Source of the DNA: UBA8401 sp041665525
GTDB lineage: Bacteria > Bacteroidota > Ignavibacteria > UBA10030 > UBA8401
NCBI GenBank assembly: GCA_041665525.1
Contig: JBAYIS010000007.1
Coordinates: 1-64,000 of the forward strand
Length of the DNA stretch: 64,000 bases
Direction: 5' to 3'
The notes beneath the pieces were generated by a model. The model had not been told where the DNA came from and did not search any database. It worked only from the letters and a program-made list of their open reading frames with translations. Shown piece after piece: positions 37,401 through 46,200 of this stretch. Each line of letters begins with the position of its first letter. Within the stretch, counting starts at the first letter, position 1. Made by a program: the position numbers and the translations under genes.

Positions 37401-38778
37401 GCTGACGGCTGTCGGCGAACTAGTCATCGGAACAACCAGCGGCGATCATCCGGACATCGTGAATTCAGGAATCAATCCGTCCAAGAGCGTCAATCGTTAT
37501 TGGAATCTGGAAAAGATCGGCAATTTGACAGGCATATATTCCGTCCTGTTCACTTTCGTCAACGGAGATGTTGACGCCGGTGCTTCGACCGGCAGTTTCA
37601 AAATTTCCAAAAAAGATGCTTCCTGGAACCTCCAAACGACAACCGGTCAGAATCCGACGTCGACGCAGGCGACCGGCGTCATTTCATTCGGCGTGTTCCA
37701 GATCGGTGAGACAGGAAAGATCTGGAATGGAAGCGTCGACAATAACTGGAACACCGCATCGAATTGGACTCCCTCCGGCGCACCGTTAAGCACCGATGTT
37801 GTTATCCTCGGCGGCAGCGATTCCATTAATGTAAACAGCACCGGCGAATGTCTGGACCTGCAGATCGGCAATGCAAGCATGCGTCTGACGATTCTTTCGG
37901 GAAACTCATTGACCGCCGCCGGAAATCTTACAATGACTGCCGGAACTCTTCGGACCGAATCCGCATTCCCATCAGTCGCGGGCACAGTATTACTTACCGG
38001 AGGGACGGTGAAATATTCCGGAACCAATGCTCAAACAGTTGCGAAACAGAACTATTACAATCTCGAGATCAGCGGAATCCGCGGTGCAAACAATATCACA
38101 TTGGCCGGCGATACAATCCGTATTGCCGGAACATTTTCCACTTCGGCGTCATTTACTTCCGGTACGTATGTCATCACAAGCAATACGATGGAATACAATG
38201 GAACTTCCGAACAGACAATTTCGCCGTTCAATTATAACAATCTTCTTATCAGCGGTTCGCGGACGACAAATTTTGTGACGCTGTCATCGTCCGGCACCAT
38301 TGGAGTGTTTGACACATTTTCACCCACTGCTACTTTCTCCACTGGTGGATTTGTCATCACCTCCAGCACTTTCAATTTTAACGGATCGGGGGCGCAAACA
38401 GTCCCCGCATTCAATTATCACCATCTGTCTATCTCCGGTGACCGGGGCGGCAATTCGGTTACACTCTCATCGACAGATACGGTGGCAATCGCAGGAACAT
38501 TTACTCCAATCTTAACCGGCACTTCATACATCCAGAGCGGAGTCATTTTTGAATTTAATGGAAACAGCGCACAATCACTCCCGGCGTTCACATACAACTC
38601 GATTGTTTTTTCGGGATCGGGTATAAAAACAATCTCTTCAAATATCACATCCAACAATGATTTTATTAACCGCGCTGGTTCTGCGGTGAACATCGGGAAC
38701 ATCTCAGTACAAATTAACGGCACATTGAACAATGCCGGTTCGATCGTCAATAATGGAACAATACAAACGGGAAACTAA
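31420..38778 (+). CDS. Giant beta-solenoid surface protein (first of three)
   Basis: 2452 residues from a TTG codon; an in-frame stop lies just upstream (31399) and a signal-like segment follows (FPLHIFSVTIFCAQFLLTQ). The protein is almost entirely short beta-strand repeats rich in G, S, T, N and V, with recurrent (F/Y)NG...QT(V/I), Y.NL.IS and GNLT units of about 60-80 residues, as in right-handed beta-helices. W-rich module starts (WTG.VST.W....NW) occur near residues 27, 933 and 2102. A non-solenoid module occurs twice (about 33800-34215 and 37290-37720). The C-terminus LNNAGSIVNNGTIQTGN carries no sorting domain. Likely an adhesin or matrix protein; function unproven. Confidence 0.85.
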   Translation: MLRFPLHIFSVTIFCAQFLLTQTTTSWTGAVSTLWTSASNWTNGVPTSVTDVIIGDIDVPRLPALSTSTTIKSLTISGTFNPISLTVTNSLTITSDLTIGGTNASTLTATSTKAILTVGGNVSISTANGTLSTSRKAMTIAGNLTVNGSFVAGNNGTTIFSGVSQVISGSAASLAFEKMTINAGTTVILQRNIITNNTVAINGTLDPGNYSINNASGVTTLGSGSILYVSNAAGLAGIYSSTITQDLKMSAGSTVYYSASVNQAVTSFTYSNLIITNSNTCTLGGNVTINGGNVSVNAGTLDLASFTLNRSAAGGVFTASAATVIKIQNASGFPSNFTTYSIASTNTVEYNGAAQVVASQPYGNLILSGSGNKSTSTTSFVVSSDLTLSGSAIFSPSANITANGSITIGSGTIFNGGTALSHTFTGSLVNNGGTLNGNTSTIAFSGTNKSISGSGTYSFNNLTVSGFGATVSPTTNFTVGGNLTSTGAGSLIHTPGGAGTVTISGNASSVSGTGITFNNLTVSGTTVTTAASFTVAGDLSISGGFTASNGTITLNGSSKTIGGTGTTLQFQSLTITGSVATTRNFSIASNLSVSGTLTASAGTATFNGISTLSGTANLFNAILNGTSLQLGSGSTLGIAGSMSLIAGTLNVTSTIPNTVNFNGAGGQSIPTAGYNNLTLSSSGSISAIGNTTIYGDLTIGSSTNFVAGSSTYSLYGNFINNGTYTAGTDILSLLGPLDVILSGVTTFNVVNVNKSSSANIVTLGNNITVNTVNMISGNIHTDNNTFTITTSTGRTGNGIIIGTVTRTHAFSIGTAYEFEGPFNTITFSAASGVSSVTVTTNLTVIADFTFGSGVNREYTISVTGTSYTAALRLHYEEGELNGNSETGLDFWHYTSDWTTYGKSANSTVDNWVELDTLTSIDGRWALSEFVKVVRWTGSVSTEWENNANWIVLQGSPSLPPSATDVVQLGDTVITNQPTIHTAATVRGIQFGSAAAVTLTIANDSLTTIGNIDGLWNTNRTHSIEVGANKIRIGGNLTLSDNTSGHDIGLSIGSGSVIVSGSLTQSGNAAVALGSGMLRIGTDYIYSAGTFTAGTGTVVYDGSTSQTVAGGFSYYNLIIDKAASVASLSAFAPVNNTLSVISGTFSPAVSVPVTGDVSIGSGAAVNGGSITLSVGGNWTNSGTFNGGSGTVTFNGTGTQTISASAFNNVIINKSTGTAILAGNISLNGDLTVSSGTLDLAAFTANRTAAGGSFSIASGTTLLIGGSANFPTNYSAYSFAAASTVTYNGSSVQTISDKLYGNLTLFNGGSNAKSLSGMTTVVGDLTISTGSTLDAGTYTMSIEGNMFNSGSFTPSTGSVQLSGASMLVSGTTTFHTLSVSGSYTLTNAIIVESSLQVSGTLNAGTSSLTLSGDVTNTGTISSSGTITISGTSSQIIAFNSGFSSSGELLMNGTVSPSFSGGSSPSFNNVTINNTGGIAPGIGWTFGGAFTVASGAAFTGGGYSHIFNGSFTNNGSVSSSGTLTLSPSTAVTINLLGTSFTSTGTVVLGGTGLITLASGSPTLANLVISNSNAAGVSFVNGLTIGGDLTIGSSATLHAGASSHTLVGNLNVNGTLDGGTSTITFNNSINKSVSASGIAKFYHLTVASSSSVTISSNISIEGNLTNNGTMVNDGIVLTLSGSANASIATSSLAFSIDQLNIAKTSASVTLAKDISSVASLSITSGTFDQSTFAITEESTDKGSIWIGPNTLFTIGGTNSFPTFTNGYTIDASSTTEYNGTTQLISSAPSYASVIISSSGTKTISNAAYSIGGSLSVSAGTITGGGNSTVLTIGGDYLQSGGSISLSTASQFIIAGDVNISSGTFAPSVSAQTHSIGGNWSMSGGTFTNTNSTIQFNGSSAQTVSTTGDFNNFTIDKTSGSLTIVSDSVRIAGVLAFTNGKITTGVNKIVLTSTGSVSGSSSAKYVVGNLQKRIPNTSAVTFEVGDASNYTPAVVQFTSLTAVGELVIGTTSGDHPDIVNSGINPSKSVNRYWNLEKIGNLTGIYSVLFTFVNGDVDAGASTGSFKISKKDASWNLQTTTGQNPTSTQATGVISFGVFQIGETGKIWNGSVDNNWNTASNWTPSGAPLSTDVVILGGSDSINVNSTGECLDLQIGNASMRLTILSGNSLTAAGNLTMTAGTLRTESAFPSVAGTVLLTGGTVKYSGTNAQTVAKQNYYNLEISGIRGANNITLAGDTIRIAGTFSTSASFTSGTYVITSNTMEYNGTSEQTISPFNYNNLLISGSRTTNFVTLSSSGTIGVFDTFSPTATFSTGGFVITSSTFNFNGSGAQTVPAFNYHHLSISGDRGGNSVTLSSTDTVAIAGTFTPILTGTSYIQSGVIFEFNGNSAQSLPAFTYNSIVFSGSGIKTISSNITSNNDFINRAGSAVNIGNISVQINGTLNNAGSIVNNGTIQTGN

Positions 38779-38930
38779 ATGCAGAAAGGAGCAGCAATGA
38801 AAAATAGACCACCATAAAATGAAATACTTTCCGTTCCATCCCCATTCTCTGAGCAAGAACGGGCTTGTAATAACGTTTCACTAAAAACACTGTTATGAAA
38901 ACACACATACATCAAAAAAGGATTACAACT

Positions 38931-40979
38931 ATGAAACGCACACAACACACACTGCATGCTTTGCGAGGAGCATATGCGGTATTTCTGTTGATTCTATCAG
39001 CGGGAATATTGTACGGTCAACATCTGGTGAACACAGGCACATTCACTAATAACGGCACTATTAAAGTGAAAGAAAATTTCACTACTTCGCAGGATACATT
39101 CGGCGGAACAGTCGATTTTTACGGAACAGCACAAACCGTCCCGGCGATACGCTATGTTAATCTGAGTGCCTCCGGCGTCTCCGGTAATAAAACGTTCGAC
39201 GGGTCAACCATTGTAACCGGCGACATTTCCGTTAATCAAACAAGCGGCGGATTTTTACTGTCTGCATCCGACACATTGGAATTGCAAAAAACTACCAGCG
39301 TCCCGGTATCCGTTACAAGCGGAGAGTTCGACGTCTCTGCTGGTACGACAAAATACGGCACCGGCATCCAGGTGATCTATGGAACGACGTATAAGAATCT
39401 GATCGCAGGCGGAGGCAATAAATCCGCCAGCGGGACAGTCATCGTCGCCAGCGGAGGAACATTCACAAACAGTGTCACTACTAATTTCGGTTCCAATGCG
39501 TTCACCGGTTCCGGAGCGACATTTGCCAATTCCGGCACATTGCAATCTGCAGGAATTGTGACGCTTGGTTCAGGGACATCCGTGAACGGCACGTTCGAAT
39601 ATACATCCGGTGTTGCACAGTCGATCGCCGATGCGACGTACACCGGAACATTATCTCTGTCCGGAGCGGGCGCAAAAACTGTCGGTACTGTGACAGTTGC
39701 CGGCAGCTATGCTGTCGCCGGCGGAGGACGGACGTATGACGGGACATTCACCTACAATTCAGCATCCGGACAAACAATCACAGCAGAGACCTATGATAGT
39801 CTTGCGTTGTCCGGCGGCGGGACAAAATCGTTTGCTGCCGCTGCAACCACAACAATCGGAACAGCTCTTATCACTTCGGATCCAGTGGTCGTTGAAGGAA
39901 CACTGGCATTGAGCAATAATGCCGTCGCGACACTTTCCGGCGACCTGACTGTGAACGGAACATTGAATGCAAATGCGACCGGAGCAACAGTTATCTTCAA
40001 CGGTGCAGCGCAATCCATCGCCGGAACAGCAACCGTTGCCAGTTTCACCAATTTAACGCTGAGCGGTTCTGCGGATAAGAGTGCCTCAATCAATCTGGAT
40101 GTTGCCGGTACATTTACTCCAACACAGGGTATTAACATGGGCTCCGATACGCTGATCATCTCTAATTCAGCTGCCAATGCTGTAGGCAGCTATGGACATT
40201 TTGAAATGGTTCAGGGAAAGATGCGGCGAGCGATCGGCACGACAGCGGCAACATATGTCATGAACGATTCGGCAACATCAGTTTATTTTGCGGAGACGGT
40301 ACCGACCAGCTTTTCGCTGACAGTACTGCCGGGTACCCCGCCCACCGGTTACACTGCAGCAACGCATGTCAACCGGAAGATCACTCCTTCATATTCCGGC
40401 GCGTTCAGCGGCCTGACGATGAAGCTGGGATATCTTGACGGAGAAAAGCCAAGCGCAAACGAATCAAAGCTGCGCTTCTTCAAGAGCAACGGCAACAAAC
40501 TTTCCACCGGCCAGGGAACTGTCCGCACGCCATCATCCTCCTCCTCTTGGGGCGTGATCGCCATGTCCGGAATTGCTGACGGCTCCAGCACAGCGATCGA
40601 TTCAGAATTGGTAGCCGGAAGCGAATTGATCATGAAAAATACCGGTGCTGCGCTCATTACACTTGCAGACGGCGGAGATTGGAATACTGCGGGCGCATGG
40701 GATGAAGGATACGTCCCGACATCCACCGATGATGTTGAGATCGCACACGTGACGACACTCAGCACTGCAACCAATGCGGTTGCATCAACATTGACGATTA
40801 ATTCATCGCAGTCGTTGAATATCAGCGGTGCGAATCTAACCGTCAGCGGAAATGCTACCAACAATGGTTCCCTTACAATCGGTACTTCACGCACACTGCA
40901 GGTAGGCAGTACCGGAACAGGAACCCTGACCAATGCCGGTTCAGTCGTGAACAATGGAACCGTAATGATCGGCGACTAA
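38931..40979 (+). CDS. Beta-solenoid surface protein (second of three)
   Basis: About 682 residues from the ATG at 38931, preferred over ATG 38895 because AAAAGGA precedes it and a signal peptide (YAVFLLILSAGILYGQ) follows. The mature N-terminus LVNTGTFTNNGTIKVKENF resembles both the C-terminus of the first protein and the N-terminus of the third. Solenoid repeats (about 60-400) precede one copy of the shared module (about 40190-40665) and a W-containing segment (GGDWNTAGAWDEG, near residue 582). It closes with solenoid rungs ending LTNAGSVVNNGTVMIGD. No sorting domain. It begins about 150 bp after the first protein's stop. Confidence 0.85.
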   Translation: MKRTQHTLHALRGAYAVFLLILSAGILYGQHLVNTGTFTNNGTIKVKENFTTSQDTFGGTVDFYGTAQTVPAIRYVNLSASGVSGNKTFDGSTIVTGDISVNQTSGGFLLSASDTLELQKTTSVPVSVTSGEFDVSAGTTKYGTGIQVIYGTTYKNLIAGGGNKSASGTVIVASGGTFTNSVTTNFGSNAFTGSGATFANSGTLQSAGIVTLGSGTSVNGTFEYTSGVAQSIADATYTGTLSLSGAGAKTVGTVTVAGSYAVAGGGRTYDGTFTYNSASGQTITAETYDSLALSGGGTKSFAAAATTTIGTALITSDPVVVEGTLALSNNAVATLSGDLTVNGTLNANATGATVIFNGAAQSIAGTATVASFTNLTLSGSADKSASINLDVAGTFTPTQGINMGSDTLIISNSAANAVGSYGHFEMVQGKMRRAIGTTAATYVMNDSATSVYFAETVPTSFSLTVLPGTPPTGYTAATHVNRKITPSYSGAFSGLTMKLGYLDGEKPSANESKLRFFKSNGNKLSTGQGTVRTPSSSSSWGVIAMSGIADGSSTAIDSELVAGSELIMKNTGAALITLADGGDWNTAGAWDEGYVPTSTDDVEIAHVTTLSTATNAVASTLTINSSQSLNISGANLTVSGNATNNGSLTIGTSRTLQVGSTGTGTLTNAGSVVNNGTVMIGD

Positions 40980-41185
40980 TGAATAATAGCAGGAGAATAT
41001 CGTTGCCATCCTTTTTTGATGCGACATCGTATTATGTATAAAAAGAAGAAATATCGTGTGTGTTTTCAAACAGTGTTCGTTCCTCGGCGGCGGTCCGCTC
41101 AACCGTTGCTGAGAAACAGATTGTATCGTTACAGAAGTACTACGGTTTGGCCGAAAATAATTGCTCTCCATGAGGCAATAATAGT

Positions 41186-43231
41186 ATGAAAATTCTTTTC
41201 GTAAAACAGTTGCGATGGCTCGTCCTCGCCGGAGCGGTCAGTCTGATCGCGCCTGCTGCCCGGGGTCAGGATTTCGTCAACAGCGGATCGTTCACCAACA
41301 ACGGCACCTTCGTTGTGAAACGAAACGTGAGCGGACTGCCATCAGCAGTCGGCGGTACGTTCCAGTACAAGGGGGACACAATCCATGCGGCAACATATAG
41401 GAATTTGAAATTGACAGGGAGTACTGTAAAGCGTTCGCGCGGCGGTGACTTCTCCGTCAATGGATTTCTGGAGATCGCACCGGCAGTAACATTCCATGTC
41501 CAGCCCGGATCAGTCATTACACTTGGAGACTCCCTGGTAGAACACGGATACCTATCGGGAGGCATTCAAAAATCGGAGAATATCTCCGCAGTTTCACAAG
41601 CAACATTCGCAAAGATCGGACCGGTTATCACCGCCAACGGTGTTGCTCTCGGTATTACCAACGTTCAACGGGTTTCAGGAAAATCACTGGAAGGGAAAAA
41701 TACAGTCCAATCGATTCACCGGTATTACGATATCACGTCAACAATCAATGACAAACTCAACGCATCGCTGGTTTTCAAATTCGCGGACATCGAACTGAAT
41801 GGTCATGATCCCCGCTCGCTCGAATTATGGCGATTTAACACGATCGATTCCACCTGGCGGCGTCAGGGCGGAATCGTCGATACGCAGCAACGGACAGTTT
41901 CGAAGAATGGCATCATACGCTTCAGTATCTGGACGGCAGCAGATACATCACATCTTCTTGGGAGATCCGAATATGAATGGAAGCCAAATACGATTGCCGA
42001 GCAGGCAGGGAACCGGCAGCTGGTAAAAGCGAAAACGGAGACCAAACCGATCATTGCAAAGATCACCGATGCATTTGGTAATGCACTTCCAAATTATCCG
42101 GTGGTGTTCTCCATCGTGTCGACACCGCCAGGAGCATTCGGACAGCATTTCAAAGAAGATACCGTCGTAACGGATTCTGCAGGGGAAGCAAAAGCAACAT
42201 TGATTATCGGCAGCAAACCGGGAGTATATCTCTTCCAGGCTTTCATGCCCGGCCTTTTTCCGCAGCAGTTCACAGCTACCGCGGCAGTCGTCAGCGGCGA
42301 TGCAAACAATGATTTCTCTTCGGATGTGGCGGACCTAACCTCCATCGTTTCACATATCCGCGGAACGAATCTGTTGACAGGCGATAAACTTGAGTATGCC
42401 GACATCAATAAAGATTCGGTCGTTGATATCAGAGATATCGATTCCATCCGATCGAATATTCTCAACGGTATGAACGGATTGGATTCAACAGGAGCTGCTC
42501 CTTTGCCGGCATTACAGAAAGGGAGCAGCTCTATGTCGCCGGTGATGAGCACTGCAGTCGATTCTGTGACGGCAAAAGTATCTGTGGAACTAACCACGAC
42601 CGGAATTCGCATCAACATGAAGAATACAAAACCGATTGTTGGACTGCAGATGTATTTCAAGTTTAAGAACGATATCAACATCAGTGCGACAGATGTCGTC
42701 TATCCGCGAAGTCAGCAAATGGATATCAAAATGAAGTCCATCGGAAAAGAACTTCGACTGGTGGGATACAATCTGAACAACACTCCGATCACAGCGGATA
42801 GCGGTTCGTTATTCCGGCTGCCGATCACTCCTGCATCACTGGCTGATATCGAATCCGTCGCTGTTATCATCAGCACGGATAGCAATAAAGCGATACAGCC
42901 GGGAGTGGAAAAAATACTTGCACCGGTAAATAAATATCCGACCACTTTTGCTATCTATCAGAATTATCCGAATCCATTCAACGGATCGACTATCATAGAG
43001 TATGATATTCCGGATGTACAGGGCAAGTTGAAGATCGCTTATCTCTTTATTTATGATATACTCGGCAGGAAAGTGAAAACGCTTGCCTCCGGTGAACATG
43101 AGGCGAAACGCCATTCCGTTGTTTGGGACGGCAGGAATGACAACGGAGCATCGGTCTCTTCCGGTGTGTATTTCTATCAGTTGATCGGGAAGGACTACGT
43201 CAGCTCAAAGAAAATGGTGTATATAAAGTAG
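41186..43231 (+). CDS. Solenoid-capped surface protein with Big_1-like, dockerin, cohesin-like and T9SS sorting domains (third of three)
   Basis: 681 residues. The signal peptide ends near AARGQ, then DFVNSGSFTNNGTFVVKRN matches the N-terminus of the second protein. One copy of the shared module lies at about residues 120-260. A Big_1/invasin-like domain follows at about 272-369 (ITDAFGNALPNYPVVFSI). A dockerin-type pair of calcium loops lies at about 371-428 (GDANNDFSSDVADLTSI and ADINKDSVVDIRDIDSI). A cohesin-like beta-sandwich covers about 462-567 (IVGLQMYFKF). The type A T9SS sorting domain is at about 589-681 (NYPNPFNGSTII ... SSKKMVYIK). It is the only one of the three with a sorting domain, so probably the cell-surface anchor. 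Confidence 0.88.
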   Translation: MKILFVKQLRWLVLAGAVSLIAPAARGQDFVNSGSFTNNGTFVVKRNVSGLPSAVGGTFQYKGDTIHAATYRNLKLTGSTVKRSRGGDFSVNGFLEIAPAVTFHVQPGSVITLGDSLVEHGYLSGGIQKSENISAVSQATFAKIGPVITANGVALGITNVQRVSGKSLEGKNTVQSIHRYYDITSTINDKLNASLVFKFADIELNGHDPRSLELWRFNTIDSTWRRQGGIVDTQQRTVSKNGIIRFSIWTAADTSHLLGRSEYEWKPNTIAEQAGNRQLVKAKTETKPIIAKITDAFGNALPNYPVVFSIVSTPPGAFGQHFKEDTVVTDSAGEAKATLIIGSKPGVYLFQAFMPGLFPQQFTATAAVVSGDANNDFSSDVADLTSIVSHIRGTNLLTGDKLEYADINKDSVVDIRDIDSIRSNILNGMNGLDSTGAAPLPALQKGSSSMSPVMSTAVDSVTAKVSVELTTTGIRINMKNTKPIVGLQMYFKFKNDINISATDVVYPRSQQMDIKMKSIGKELRLVGYNLNNTPITADSGSLFRLPITPASLADIESVAVIISTDSNKAIQPGVEKILAPVNKYPTTFAIYQNYPNPFNGSTIIEYDIPDVQGKLKIAYLFIYDILGRKVKTLASGEHEAKRHSVVWDGRNDNGASVSSGVYFYQLIGKDYVSSKKMVYIK

Positions 43232-43251
43232 TATTGTTAAAAGAAGAAAAA

Positions 43252-43278
43252 AAAGGGCTGATCTTCAGCCCTTTTTTT
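43252..43278. terminator. Bidirectional intrinsic terminator between convergent genes
   Basis: GGGCTGA (43255-43261) pairs with TCAGCCC (43265-43271) around TCT. The stem is preceded by A8 and followed by T7, so it has a U-tract in both directions. It separates the third solenoid gene (ends 43231) from the subtilisin-like protease gene on the opposite strand (ends 43277). Confidence 0.9.
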
Positions 43279-46200
43279 ATTTCACGACGACCATTCGTTT
43301 CAACGCATTGTAACCGCCGACCGACAACCGGTAAAAATAGATTCCGCTCGAAAGATTCCCCGCATTGAACTGAATCGCATGGTGTCCTGATAATTTGTGT
43401 TCATTAACGAGGACAGCGATCTCGCGTCCCAGAATATCGAATACCGTCAAACGAACAGCAGTACGGTACGGAACATCATAACTGATTGTCGTGACTGGAT
43501 TGAACGGATTCGGATAGTTTTGATATAGTGCAAAGGCACCCGGCACCGCTTCTTTTTCTTCGTCGACACTGGAAGTTCCGTCGTCCAACCAGTTCCCGAC
43601 AGAGAACGCTGGTGACAGTATCTGTTCCGTACTATTCCCTGTTTCATCGACAACTCTAATTTTCAGGTCGAATGCTGCAGAATCGACCGCTGTTGCTTCG
43701 GTAAGTGAAGAAGCAAAAAGTGAACCTGTCCGTTCCAGATCGTTATTGGCCAGGGAAACAGTCAACGGAATCCATGTTGCTGTTTTGAACTTCCGGTAAA
43801 ACACTTTCGTTGAATCGGTGACCGGCAGTTGTTCCGGAAACGAGAAGACCTTGGAGGAGAACTTCAGCCATGCATGTTCATTCGCTGCAAAACTGTTCCC
43901 CTGAATTCCGTTCGCATGAAAGAGTGCGAACGATGTAAGTACAGGAGAATCCGGCACTGGTTTCGTAAGATCGAACCGGTTCGTCAGTGTAATCGTTCCT
44001 TTTGCATTCTTCAGGTGATAACTTTGCGCTTCAATTTTCAATGTATATTTTGCCAGATCGATCATATACGGATAGCGCGGAAAGACATTCAACGCATCTT
44101 CGGCCAGTAAATTTCCCGCCGCATCGAAGATGGAATACTTCCCTGCATTCTGATCGGAATACCGCATCTCGCCCAGCCCTCCAACAAACATCGGATGGAA
44201 ATGAATCGAAGGGCCGAACGAATTGTTGTACGAAAGATTCATGATATGAACCGGCGCCTCGCCAAACTTCACCGTGCCGCCATTCGGGGATTTGTACGTC
44301 GCGGGACCATCCTGTGACAGGAATCCCATCAGCAGACTGTCGTTCATAACGGAAAGATACCGAGTCGACATGTCCAGATAGAAATCCGTCGCAAATGAAC
44401 TGTTCGTATGAAATGCGACAGACGAAGAATAGACAGGATCGATTTGTTTCATCAAATGAAGATCGAAGGATATTGTCCCGTCCGGAACGTCGAGTGTGTC
44501 ACCCGAAAACAGCACAGTATTATAATACGCATCACCAGCGAACAGTTGTGAGGACACAACATCCGAGAACATACGGGTCTTCGTCACTCCTTCCGGCATG
44601 GTAAAATGCAGCGTTTGTTTCAGATATGCTGAAGCTGAATTGGTCAGTTGCACATCAGCCGAGATTCCCTTGAACGATGCGAATTGCGGAATAACAACCC
44701 TCTTTGCCTGCGGCACATCCAACAAAGCCTCGACCCCCATGAATTCAAATTTTTCGGACGCAGTAGAGACTAGAATGGTATTCGATCCATTGGCGAGAGG
44801 AGTGAAAACAAAACCATATGGCATATCAACCCGCAATGATCGTTTGGTCTTCGCAAAAGTACTGAGCGGGATATTGTTGTTATCAACTCCATTGAAAGAA
44901 ATTGTGTGAACAGCATCCGCAGAATTGATAGAGACCGTTCCGTTGTTGTTGAACGGCACATCCCCTTTCAACACCAACTTGGAGCTGGCAGGGAAGAAAA
45001 CTGCAATATCGTATGGTTCACTTACAGCGCCAGTTACTTCGACGGTCTTCGCATCGATCCAACGCGTTCTTGAATACATTTTATGATAGCTCGAAGTAAG
45101 ATATCGGGTTGCGCTCGATCCAACAAACCGTGCATCCGCATCGCTGAACGAAAGGAACATTCTGGTGGTTCTGGCAAACGACCACGGAAGATGCAGCGTA
45201 TCACTGCTCCCGGCAATATTTGCAAATCCATCATGGAGAATGATATCGTCATCAACGATCGGAATCAGCGAATTATTGACCGATAACGTCACCAGTACTT
45301 GCTGGAAAGCGCCGGCTGCCAAAGTAAAATTCTGCGGATTCGATGACAGAGTGATTCCAGATTTGGTCCCAGTGAATGTTACGGAATAGTCCTGCGGGAT
45401 ATTTTTTGTGTTTGTTACCATGACGGTTTCCACGGCATTCCAATTTGACTGTGACGGATCATCCAGTCCGAAACTGAATTGTGTAGGAACTGCAAACGAG
45501 GTCTGCGCGATTGCCCGCATCGCATCCACACGTCCCGCACCCTGCACCATTACCGGAACACCGATATCGACAGAGGAATTGACAATACGGGATTTTATCT
45601 GCAACGGTGTCAACGAATTGTCTTTTGATTTCAGCAGTGCAGCAACACCGGCAACCATCGGAGAGGCCATGGATGTACCGCTTTCCGTTATGTATTCACC
45701 TCCTGGTGATAACGAATAAATCATGAGTCCGGGGGCAACAACATCCGGTTTGATGCCGAAATTTCCCGGCGACGGTCCTTTGGAAGAGAAATACGCCATT
45801 GCATTGTTCGAGTCCGCAGCACCGACCGTAATGGCAAGACGAGAAGTTCCAGGACTGCCGACCGATTCCATTCCAGAGTAATAGTAGTTGTTCTCTTTCC
45901 CTTCGATATACACTCCCTGACCTGCATTTCCGGCAGCGACACAAAAGGTCACTCCCAGCATTGTTGCATTGTCCACAGCAACCGACGCTGCATCATCCGG
46001 ATTTCCGTCATCGGAGCCGAGACTCATGTTGACGATATCCAGCCGGTCGCTCATGTTCCCATCGTCATTCGGATCAACGGTGCGTTCGATCGCCGCTATG
46101 ATATTATCTTCATTCCCTCCCCCTTCCGCGTTCAGTACTTTAAACGCGAACAGTTTCACACCGGGTGCAACTCCTTTAATACCCGCAGCATCCGCAGCAA

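Noticed and set aside
32682..38750. Many long minus-strand open frames (up to 268 codons) across the solenoid genes
   Set aside because: They mirror the repetitive G/S/T/N-rich coding strand. Their translations are proline- and valine-rich with no signal, domain or ribosome site, as expected for shadow frames of such composition.
38779..38817. A 12-codon frame with a strong AAAGGAG site after the giant solenoid gene
   Set aside because: The peptide is very short and could be a leader, but there is no attenuator structure or codon bias to support regulation.
31420..43231. Two-partner secretion (TpsA) or classical autotransporter for the solenoid proteins
   Set aside because: No TPS secretion domain, no C-terminal translocator barrel and no TpsB gene nearby. 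The third protein has a T9SS sorting domain instead.
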